DNA of 12,101 nucleotides from contig DATKTT010000318.1 of the NCBI GenBank assembly GCA_035530955.1, positions 1-12,101 on the forward strand, read 5' to 3'. The notes beneath the pieces were generated by a model, which did no database searches, was not told where the DNA came from, and saw only the letters and a program-made list of their open reading frames with translations. Positions 6,570 to 12,101 of the stretch are shown one piece after another. This stretch comes from Williamwhitmania sp035530955. Lineage in GTDB: Bacteria; Bacteroidota; Bacteroidia; Bacteroidales; Williamwhitmaniaceae. Position numbers and translations under genes: made by a program. The number at the start of each line of letters is the position of its first letter. The stretch's first letter is position 1.

Positions 6570-8695
6570 AGATACTTCTTTTGATATTCAATTCTAGCGC
6601 TAATTTCCCAAGAAGGCGATTCATCAATATAAACTTTAAAAGCATGATCATTGGTTGAATATGTAGTCCAAGATCCGCCACTTGAAGTTTTTCTTGCTCT
6701 TAAACCACTGGCATAAATATTGGTATTCTGATATGCCCAATAAAAAGTTCGTGCTGTAGCATTTGTTGAGGATGGTCTTATCCAAACCCAATAATTAGTT
6801 GCTGCGGTTAAGTTCACGCTCATAGATACCGAAGCCCAACCATAAGAAGTGCCTATACTTGTATAAGGAATATAAACGATGGAAAGAATTGCCCCTGGCG
6901 CTCCAGCGGTATCGCTGCAAATATTCACTTCTATATTTCCAACCCAATTTATAGTGACATAATCAACAAGAGGTGAAGCAGTAGTTGTTCCAGTTAGAGT
7001 TATTCTAAATCTTATATACCGTCGAGATAGGGTTGTGATATCAGTCGTCCAGGAACTCCAAGAAGAATTATCCGCGCTATCAGAGAACTCAAGAGTGGAA
7101 GTGCCACCATTTAAGGTAACTGATTGAGTCCCACTCACAAAAGTATTAGATGTTTTCCCCGTATCAAAACCTAAAGATTGACCAACATTGGCAGTCGTGT
7201 CATAATTTTTGCCATAAACATAAAAAATGTAATCAATAGTTTGATCTGGATACCATGCGCCATTATTATAATAAGCCCCATTCCCAGCATGTGATGGGGA
7301 AGTATCATATCCAGCTAAAACATAATTTGCACCACCACCACCAGTCATATATCCAATCCCAATCATATATTTGACGCCATTAACCAATTTAAAATTAGAT
7401 GAAAAAGTAAATTCTATTAATTGAGAATTTGTTGTTAAGGTTGAAACATCAAGACTGTTGGATGTTGCATAAAGTGGCGCAATTGGATAACCATCAAGTC
7501 CATATGTCCCAGCATGCGCCCATAAATAAGCAACCATAGTGCCTGTCGGGCTACCATATTTTTTAAGATAAAATTTTGCAGAGTTTAATGTCTTTCCATT
7601 CCCAATAAAAGATTGAGCAACATAATTTATTCCACCAGCACCAAGCCTTGCCATATATGTATCATCTGTATAATTACTCTCGCTATAACTATCAACAATT
7701 GAAGACCCAGAATAACCAAACTTTAATTCACTATTGGCAGTTTCCCAATTAGCAGTCGTATTGGCAACATCCTTATAAGTTGTCGCACTAAAAGTCTCTA
7801 ACCATTCATCATAATCAAATGATGATGCCTTTTTTAAAAGCAAATCAATTTGGCTATAATTTGATGTAGGAGTGATCTGAAAAGATTGGGCTTCCGCAAC
7901 CCAATTTGAATTTATATCCGCATCGGAATTATAGATAGCCTGTTCTTGGTTCGGATTGCCAATACTTGTAAAGTTTATATCTATATCATTGTCGCCTAAA
8001 TTAAACTCAGGAAATATGCCTTCATATTCAACATTTGAAGAGTTTTTTTGCACTATCCTTGAATTTGTGTTTATCTCAAGTGCATCACCACTTCCCCAAG
8101 CTGTTGTAATGTCCATTTGGGTATTGGTAGTATTGTTTTTGACCGATACATTGTTAAGATTGCCAGCCGCATCTATAAAAATATCTAATTTTGGTTTAGG
8201 TTTAGCTGTCCCGCCAAGATCTAAATCGGCCGTGCAGATATTCGCCGTAATCATATCAACCGAGTAAATCCCATTCATTTTGGGATTGCCAGCTATACTG
8301 TCAATTTCTTCTGCAAAAGGCGGATCAGAAGCGACATATTTTAACTCAAAAGCCGCCGTGCTAATATTATGGTGTTCTCTGGTTACAATGCATCCAGAGC
8401 AATCAACCGTCCATCTCCTATAACCCACCTCGTAATCAACATCTAAATCGCCTTCGGTAATCATTGTGTTTTTTTTGAAGGTATCAATATTGGTCTCTAA
8501 ATCCGATCTTGAAGTTCCTTTGATAATGCCTGAGATTGTAATTTCTTTGGGAGCATAAGTTGAGGATATAAGTTTAGCTCCGTCTTCTCTGGCCAATCTC
8601 ATCAAGTTAAGTTCTTGGGGAGTTGATTCGTCTAATCTGACTCCCGTTACAATCTGATTGCCTGATAAGTTAAAAGTGTTTATTTGGATATTCAT
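6566..8695 (-). CDS. Distal tail (Dit-like) protein with nested binding-type domains
   Basis: This 709-residue protein is much longer than a basic Dit. Residues 1-130 resemble the Dit N-terminal ring domain (LDESTPQELNLMRLAREDGA, YAPKEITISGIIKG, FELKYVASDPPF). Residues of about 150-245 resemble its C-terminal galectin-like domain (KPKPKLDIFI, GDALEINTNSRIV, FPEFNLGDNDIDINF). Residues 251-692 are added modules. Two segments share a pattern of AQSF, then LKK, then a Tyr/Trp-rich end: one complete at about 328-496, one apparently split between 251-291 and 585-692. Between them are the halves of a third beta domain (292-327 and 497-584). Such modules suggest binding to cell-surface polysaccharide, which is inferred. 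The ATG at 8695 shares one base with the tape measure stop (TAATG), with AGGGGG at 8708-8703 seven bases upstream. The stop is TGA within ATGA at the start of the next gene. Confidence 0.82.
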   Translation of the reverse strand: MNIQINTFNLSGNQIVTGVRLDESTPQELNLMRLAREDGAKLISSTYAPKEITISGIIKGTSRSDLETNIDTFKKNTMITEGDLDVDYEVGYRRWTVDCSGCIVTREHHNISTAAFELKYVASDPPFAEEIDSIAGNPKMNGIYSVDMITANICTADLDLGGTAKPKPKLDIFIDAAGNLNNVSVKNNTTNTQMDITTAWGSGDALEINTNSRIVQKNSSNVEYEGIFPEFNLGDNDIDINFTSIGNPNQEQAIYNSDADINSNWVAEAQSFQITPTSNYSQIDLLLKKASSFDYDEWLETFSATTYKDVANTTANWETANSELKFGYSGSSIVDSYSESNYTDDTYMARLGAGGINYVAQSFIGNGKTLNSAKFYLKKYGSPTGTMVAYLWAHAGTYGLDGYPIAPLYATSNSLDVSTLTTNSQLIEFTFSSNFKLVNGVKYMIGIGYMTGGGGANYVLAGYDTSPSHAGNGAYYNNGAWYPDQTIDYIFYVYGKNYDTTANVGQSLGFDTGKTSNTFVSGTQSVTLNGGTSTLEFSDSADNSSWSSWTTDITTLSRRYIRFRITLTGTTTASPLVDYVTINWVGNIEVNICSDTAGAPGAILSIVYIPYTSIGTSYGWASVSMSVNLTAATNYWVWIRPSSTNATARTFYWAYQNTNIYASGLRARKTSSGGSWTTYSTNDHAFKVYIDESPSWEISARIEYQKKYL
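6620..7945 (-). other. Adhesion-like insert region of the Dit gene
   Basis: This part of the Dit gene encodes residues 251-692, beyond the two domains that make up a minimal Dit. Approximate module borders are 7945-7823 (first half of domain A), 7822-7715 (first half of domain B), 7714-7208 (complete domain C), 7207-6944 (second half of B) and 6943-6620 (second half of A). Borders come from reading the residue pattern and may be wrong by 10 residues or more. Confidence 0.6.
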
Positions 8696-10329
8696 TAGGC
8701 CGCCCCCTGTCTGCTGAGAGATATTTGCCTTCCGATTCTCGCTCCAATATCATCTAAAGATTTATCGGCCGTGTTGTTAATATTGCCATAAAAATTGACC
8801 GTAACTGCATTATCATTGGTAACGAACTCTGAAGGCGTTACTCTCTCGCCTTTATGAAGATAAGCCAATCCTTCGTAGGGCATAATGCCGCCAGATTGGA
8901 AACCTAAAGCTCCTTTAACCGCACCCCAAGCTTTGCCTCCAAATCCTCTAATTTTTTCATCAACCTTGCTTAACCAAGTCCAGACTTTTTTAGCCGCATC
9001 AACGACTAAATTAAAGGCATTGATGAGACCTTGTACTGGAGCTGATTCTCTTAGAGTCTTCCAAAAATCTTTGAACTTCTGGATTGACCTTCCAATCCAA
9101 TCAACCACAGTTGAAATTACTGCTACTAGAACTCTCAAAGCAAGAACAAAAGCCATTATTACAGCCAAAATTATTCCACCAATAATAATGCCAAGCCATT
9201 TTAAGACCGGAAGAAGAATTGGGCCAATTTGTGTCCATAATTCCTGTAAGGCTGGTATTAATTGAGTTTTTACTTGATTCCATAATGCCTGGAGTTGCTC
9301 CCATATAACCTGAAAAACTGGCTGTATAGTTTCCCAGACTACTCTTAGCTTATCTACAACCGCACTCCATCCCCCAAAATGACTTATAAGTAGTTTAACC
9401 ACAAAACCAATAGCTGCTCCAATAGCAATAAATGGCAATAATGGTACCATTGCCGCCCAAATAGAAGTAGCTAAACCATAAAATGCTGGTGTCAATCCTC
9501 CGACAATAATTCCAATAATTATAGGTGAGTTGTCTCTAATATAATCAAAAAGTTTCTGCATACTTTCTGGGGTAATTTTTTTTAATCCTTCAGTTAATAA
9601 TTCGATAGCTTTACCAAATGCAGGCAAAAACACAACACCAATAGAATTGGCCGCTTCCTCAAAGTATCTCGGCAAACTGGTCAATTGCTTGCCAGCCGTT
9701 CCCATTGCCGCTTCATAAGTTCCTGCAACTTTAGTTCCTTCTTCTAAAATTATATTCAAAAAAGCCTGTTTCTTTTCACCTTCAGTTAATTGTGCAGCAG
9801 TTTTTCCAACACTTTGAGCATATTTTTCATAAATTTCAGGTAAGTTTTTAACAATCCCAAATTGTCTTAAAAGCATTGGTTCTTGCGAAACAATCGCATT
9901 GGTTAAAGTTTTGGTAGCTTCTGATGAATTTACATTAGCAATTACAGCCAAATCTTGAGCTACCCGTGCAACCTTTGATGCTTGAGCCACATCTAACTGT
10001 GATTGCATAAACATTGTAAGAGTGCCTCTTGCTTCTTGAGTAGTAATACCTTGTTGTTTGAGAATTTTTTCTTGTTCTTCCAAAACAGCGGTTGAAGTTC
10101 CAGTTGCCTTTGCAACAGAATTCATCGCTATACCAAGAGTTTCTGTCCTTGCAGCAGTCAAAGTAGATTTTGCGATAACACCGCCTAAAACAGCACCAAC
10201 TCCAATTAGGGCTCCTGCAAACATTTTCGAACCCTGCTCGGCTTGTTTTAGTGAATTGCCAAAACCCTTGATAGTTGCGGAGGCTCTATCTTCGGCTGAA
10301 ATTACTGCTTTTAAATTTATATCAGGCAT
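8695..10329 (-). CDS. Tail tape measure protein
   Basis: This 544-residue protein fits the tape measure protein, which sets tail length and is threaded through the tube. The N-terminus (LKAVISAEDRASATIKGFG) is typical of the family, followed by a hydrophobic stretch at about 37-53. Residues 80-250 are mainly helical and Gln/Ala-rich. Long hydrophobic segments lie at about 269-312 and 369-408, which in related proteins may insert into the host membrane during DNA entry. The C-terminus has GFQSGGIMPYEGLAYLHKGE (476-495), the common tape measure ending, and VNFYGNINN. By the rule of about 0.15 nm per residue the tail would be near 80 nm, on the short side. The start is firm: AAGGA at 10341-10337 is seven bases upstream, and the ATG follows immediately after the stop of the chaperone's -1 extension. 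It lies just after the chaperone, as expected. Confidence 0.92.
   Translation of the reverse strand: MPDINLKAVISAEDRASATIKGFGNSLKQAEQGSKMFAGALIGVGAVLGGVIAKSTLTAARTETLGIAMNSVAKATGTSTAVLEEQEKILKQQGITTQEARGTLTMFMQSQLDVAQASKVARVAQDLAVIANVNSSEATKTLTNAIVSQEPMLLRQFGIVKNLPEIYEKYAQSVGKTAAQLTEGEKKQAFLNIILEEGTKVAGTYEAAMGTAGKQLTSLPRYFEEAANSIGVVFLPAFGKAIELLTEGLKKITPESMQKLFDYIRDNSPIIIGIIVGGLTPAFYGLATSIWAAMVPLLPFIAIGAAIGFVVKLLISHFGGWSAVVDKLRVVWETIQPVFQVIWEQLQALWNQVKTQLIPALQELWTQIGPILLPVLKWLGIIIGGIILAVIMAFVLALRVLVAVISTVVDWIGRSIQKFKDFWKTLRESAPVQGLINAFNLVVDAAKKVWTWLSKVDEKIRGFGGKAWGAVKGALGFQSGGIMPYEGLAYLHKGERVTPSEFVTNDNAVTVNFYGNINNTADKSLDDIGARIGRQISLSRQGAA
8703..8708 (-). promoter_or_regulatory. Ribosome binding site of the Dit gene
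   Basis: AGGGGG lies seven bases before the ATG at 8695 and inside the last codons of the tape measure gene. It supports the TAATG overlap start. Confidence 0.75.
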
Positions 10330-10545
10330 TTATTTTTCCTTTTTTGCTTTTTCTATTTCCTTTGACTCGTATTCGCTGTCTAAATTCATTTTTAGGGTTA
10401 GCAAATCTAAAAACCAATCTGGTTGTTTTAAATATTCCTCGTATGTCCATTTCATCTTCTCGCACAAAATAACCAACTGCATATCATGGTGTATCTTGCC
10501 TTTGCCATAGTTTATGGCTTTCCAGTATTGCTCTTCAATTAAGTT
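10330..10545 (-). CDS. -1 frame extension of the tail chaperone (gpT-like), stop included
   Basis: This 71-codon frame has no ATG, GTG or TTG before the slippery site, because a TGA at 10587-10585 closes it upstream. It would be entered by a -1 slip at 10545, giving a fusion of about 183 residues from the GTG start (187 from the ATG). The product begins NLIEEQYWKAINYGKG and contains WTYEEYLKQPDWFLDLL, where the WTYEEYLxQP pattern is typical of the second half of G-T type tail chaperones, which contacts the tube protein. It ends with a Lys/Glu-rich helix. Its TAA at 10332-10330 is immediately followed by the tape measure ATG. Without this extension the 200 bases here would be the only unused stretch in the module. 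The first internal ATG (about 10476) has no good ribosome site. Confidence 0.85.
   Translation of the reverse strand, partial: NLIEEQYWKAINYGKGKIHHDMQLVILCEKMKWTYEEYLKQPDWFLDLLTLKMNLDSEYESKEIEKAKKEK
10337..10341 (-). promoter_or_regulatory. Ribosome binding site of the tape measure gene
   Basis: AAGGA lies seven bases before the ATG at 10329, inside the last codons of the -1 extension of the chaperone. Ribosomes that frameshift would run through this site and stop directly at the tape measure start. Confidence 0.75.
10504..10518 (-). promoter_or_regulatory. Small hairpin downstream of the slippery site
   Basis: GCCATA and TATGGC form a perfect six-base stem around a three-base loop, starting 26 bases after the heptamer. 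Known frameshift stimulators usually begin five to nine bases downstream, so this may be a weak stimulator or chance. Confidence 0.35.
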
Positions 10546-10880
10546 TTTTTTTGAGTCTGTTGATTGGAAATTTGATTTACTTTGTCAGATACAAAATCAT
10601 AATCCCTAATATCCATCTCGCCCAATTTCTTTAAAATATCTTCGGGCTTGCCTTCAATTTCAGCAATAACAAGTTCCATTGTCTTGTCGGTCATTTCTAC
10701 TATTTTCGATCCTTTGATCTTTTGATTTTGAGTCGGATTATCAGGATTTGTAGGATTTATAGAAAACTCAATATCACCCAAAAGAATGAGATTTAAATCC
10801 CTTCTATCTTTTCCTGTCAACCATTTCTTTAAAGTTATTTTTTGCTTTCCAACTGGGGTTTCGATGACTTCGGTTTCCAC
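10539..10880 (-). CDS. Tail assembly chaperone, short form (gpG-like)
   Basis: This short protein between the tube and tape measure genes is the position-equivalent of lambda gpG, a chaperone that keeps the tape measure protein soluble and recruits tube subunits. It is not part of the mature virion in known systems. The sequence opens with VETEVIETPVGKQKITLKKW and contains TGKDRRDLNLIL, a pattern common in these chaperones. The first ATG is at 10892, but it lies directly before AGGAG, which itself sits four bases upstream of a GTG at 10880. I therefore prefer the GTG start (113 residues); the ATG start would give 117. The end holds a slippery run of nine A: the zero frame reads CAA AAA AAA ACT and then TAA at 10541-10539. 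The family call rests on position, size and the frameshift more than on sequence. Confidence 0.85.
   Translation of the reverse strand: METEVIETPVGKQKITLKKWLTGKDRRDLNLILLGDIEFSINPTNPDNPTQNQKIKGSKIVEMTDKTMELVIAEIEGKPEDILKKLGEMDIRDYDFVSDKVNQISNQQTQKKT
10545..10551 (-). promoter_or_regulatory. Slippery heptamer for -1 frameshifting
   Basis: On the minus strand, nine A (10552-10544) are followed by C. In the zero frame the heptamer reads A AAA AAA, which allows both tRNAs to re-pair after a one-base backward slip. The zero-frame stop comes only one codon later, so most ribosomes would make the short form. A run of nine A can also cause RNA polymerase slippage, giving the same fusion from a changed mRNA. 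Confidence 0.82.
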
Positions 10881-10884
10881 TTGA

Positions 10885-10889
10885 CTCCT
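10885..10889 (-). promoter_or_regulatory. Ribosome binding site that favours a GTG start
   Basis: AGGAG sits four bases before GTG (10880-10878) and directly after the upstream ATG (10892-10890). The ATG has no Shine-Dalgarno sequence of its own; the bases before it are mostly A and T. This supports GTG as the real chaperone start. Confidence 0.7.
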
Positions 10890-10907
10890 CATTAAATTTA
10901 TAAATCT

Positions 10908-11873
10908 TTAGTAAGTCCCACTACCTAATTGATTTGCTAAGACTAATGTCGAAATAACATTAGCAGTATTTACTACATCATATTGACCTTTAAACTCAAT
11001 TTTTTCCGAAACAATATCATTTAAGCCTTTGTTCGGTTCCCAATTAGCGAACCTAACTTTTGGTAGTTGAATCTGTAACGAGTTGTTTGTACCGTAAGTC
11101 AATAGGATTTCAACCGCTTTTGTAGAACCGTCCAACATATAGTTTCGGTAGGTATTATCATTGAACCCGATCTCAAAACTGCCTTCCACTTGTAGTTGTT
11201 TGTTGAGAATATCCGAAGGCGTAGCCGTGCCTAAATCCTGAAAGTCCTCAACATTTTTAGTAACTGTGAACTCTAACCGATTAAGATTTAAAGCTGAAGC
11301 CGCCGCTAAATCACCCGTAGCCGCCGCAATTTTAAACGCCAACATCGAGTGAATGAACTTATTGCCTAAAGCGGTATAAACTGGTGAAACTAATGTCCAG
11401 TCTTGACCAGCCGCACTCTTAAATCCAACGCTACATTTAGCCAGTCCTTCTGGCTCAATCGTAATTGTCATTTTATCAATCATCGCTAATCTGAACATCT
11501 TAGCTGTGTTTGGATCTTGGACTAAAAGCGAAAGCGATTGATGCTGATTTGTGTTAGCTAAAGTGTAAGTGTGAATATAGTTGGTTGGGCCAGCTGAACT
11601 TGACGGCGCCGCACCTGCGATTCCTGTCAAAATCAATCCGATAAACTTATCATCCAGATCAAACTCAAACTCGCCTTCCCCGTATTTTTTAGTAATATAA
11701 GATTCAAAAGTATCGGCAATCTGTCCGAAAGCTCCCTCTGAATCCACCACAACCGCTTTATCATCAAACGAAACTGAATTGTAAGTAACCCATAAAGCAG
11801 GCGTAGTTGCGGCTCCCCTTGTGCCTTCTTTTGCGGCTCCTAATGAGCCTCTTCTGCCTACATAATATGCCAT
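10908..11873 (-). CDS. Major tail tube protein
   Basis: This 321-residue protein is probably the subunit that stacks into the tail tube. It starts AYYVGRRGSLGAAKEGTRGA, much like tube proteins of the two-domain siphophage family (Phage_tube type), in which an N-terminal Gly-rich strand is followed by WVTYNSVSF. The rest is alternating beta strands, for example GEGEFEFDLDDKFIGLILTG (65-84), MTITIEPEGLAKCSVGFK (135-152), QLQVEGSFEIGFND (226-239) and AVEILLTYG (253-261). No signal peptide or membrane segment is seen, and no immunoglobulin-like add-on domain is obvious. The position directly before the chaperone and tape measure is the usual one. The start is strongly supported by AAAGGAG five bases upstream, suiting a highly expressed structural gene. 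The family call is from sequence pattern and context. Confidence 0.88.
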   Translation of the reverse strand: MAYYVGRRGSLGAAKEGTRGAATTPALWVTYNSVSFDDKAVVVDSEGAFGQIADTFESYITKKYGEGEFEFDLDDKFIGLILTGIAGAAPSSSAGPTNYIHTYTLANTNQHQSLSLLVQDPNTAKMFRLAMIDKMTITIEPEGLAKCSVGFKSAAGQDWTLVSPVYTALGNKFIHSMLAFKIAAATGDLAAASALNLNRLEFTVTKNVEDFQDLGTATPSDILNKQLQVEGSFEIGFNDNTYRNYMLDGSTKAVEILLTYGTNNSLQIQLPKVRFANWEPNKGLNDIVSEKIEFKGQYDVVNTANVISTLVLANQLGSGTY

Positions 11874-11878
11874 TTTAA

Positions 11879-11885
11879 CTCCTTT
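11879..11885 (-). promoter_or_regulatory. Strong ribosome binding site of the tail tube gene
   Basis: AAAGGAG lies five bases before the ATG at 11873 and begins within one base of the upstream stop codon. It is the best Shine-Dalgarno match in the window, which fits the need for many tube subunits. Confidence 0.9.
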
Positions 11886-12101
11886 CTAAATTGTATGTAA
11901 TTTAACTACTTGTAAAATTATTCTTGCATGCCTCATGAAACCCTCGCTGGATTCCATAAAATCCCAAGTGGAAGGCGCGGCTCTTAAAAAATCAGCCACA
12001 CCGCCGAAAGCCACAAAGGAATCAAAGGCATCTAACATTTCAGATACCACATTGCCCATTATTCTTTCAGCACTTTGACGGGCATTATCATCGACCGACT
12101 G
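11886..12101 (-). CDS. Probable tail terminator or neck protein, N-terminus outside window
   Basis: A frame open from the window edge ends at TAG (11888-11886) and gives 71 residues of a C-terminal end. It starts QSVDDNARQSAERIMG and runs through an amphipathic helix to GGVADFLRAAPSTWDFM, then EGFMRHARIILQVVKL. The layout of helix, GG-V-DF turn and final strands resembles small neck or tail-terminator proteins that lie just upstream of tube genes and cap the finished tail at the head end. The match is weak and positional: a head-tail joining protein of another type is equally possible. The gene ends 12 bases before the tube start, so the two probably share an mRNA. Confidence 0.6.
   Translation of the reverse strand, partial: QSVDDNARQSAERIMGNVVSEMLDAFDSFVAFGGVADFLRAAPSTWDFMESSEGFMRHARIILQVVKLHTI

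Noticed and set aside
6620..7945. The long Dit gene as two genes fused by a sequencing error
   Set aside because: The frame is open without a break, there is no internal start with a ribosome site, and the last residues return to a Dit-insert-like domain, which fits insertion better than end-to-end fusion.
7956..8267. Plus-strand open frame opposite the Dit core
   Set aside because: It is fully antisense to a recognisable Dit domain, and no promoter or ribosome site is visible.
8885..10510. Plus-strand open frames opposite the tape measure and chaperone genes (8885-9265 and 10058-10510)
   Set aside because: They lie wholly opposite well-supported genes, have no ribosome sites, and their products look like antisense readings without domain patterns.
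10504..10518. The hairpin GCCATA...TATGGC as an intrinsic terminator
   Set aside because: It has no T-run after the stem on the minus strand, is only six pairs long and lies inside the -1 coding extension upstream of essential genes.
10330..10538. A separate small gene between chaperone and tape measure with its own start
   Set aside because: The frame has no usable start near its beginning; the first ATG is far inside and lacks a ribosome site, while the -1 slip explains the whole frame.

Overview
This window is one densely packed late structural module of a tailed phage or prophage (Caudoviricetes, long flexible-tail type). Every real gene lies on the minus strand, so the module is transcribed from position 12101 towards position 1. 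The DNA is AT-rich by eye. Clear Shine-Dalgarno sequences (AGGAG-like) and ATGA/TAATG start-stop overlaps point to a bacterial host. One gene apparently ends in TGA overlapping the next ATG, which favours the standard bacterial code over TGA-recoded lineages. Nothing here names the host. Lysine-rich, AT-rich genes like these occur in phages of Patescibacteria, Firmicutes and others, and I do not choose between them.

Layout in transcription order. (1) The C-terminal 71 residues of a probable tail-terminator or neck protein (12101-11886). (2) The major tail tube protein (11873-10908). (3) A tail assembly chaperone (10880-10539) with an unannotated -1 extension (to 10330), reached at a run of nine A just before its stop codon. 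(4) A short tape measure protein (10329-8695). (5) A distal tail protein with large carbohydrate-binding-like insertions (8695-6566). (6) A tail hub protein with a C-terminal fibre-like domain (6569-5082). (7) A portal protein fused to a MuF-type head morphogenesis domain (5074-2621). (8) A coiled-coil protein with an internal repeat (2682-1984). (9) A long tail-fibre or appendage protein that leaves the window without a stop (1994 to beyond 1).

How the parts work together: the chaperone and its frameshifted form load onto the tape measure, tube protein polymerises along it, and the terminator caps the tube. Dit and hub form the tip, where three separate adhesion-like regions could set host binding. 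The portal-MuF fusion forms the DNA gate of the head. The order is unusual because the portal follows the tail-tip genes instead of preceding capsid and tail genes. Terminase, capsid and protease are not in the window.

There is no gene-free stretch over 50 bases, and I found no tRNA, CRISPR array, insertion sequence, terminator or internal promoter. The most interesting items are the nested domain architecture of the Dit protein, the frameshift site with its extension ending exactly at the tape measure start, and the portal-MuF fusion in its displaced position. I see no defence system or other wholly novel system.
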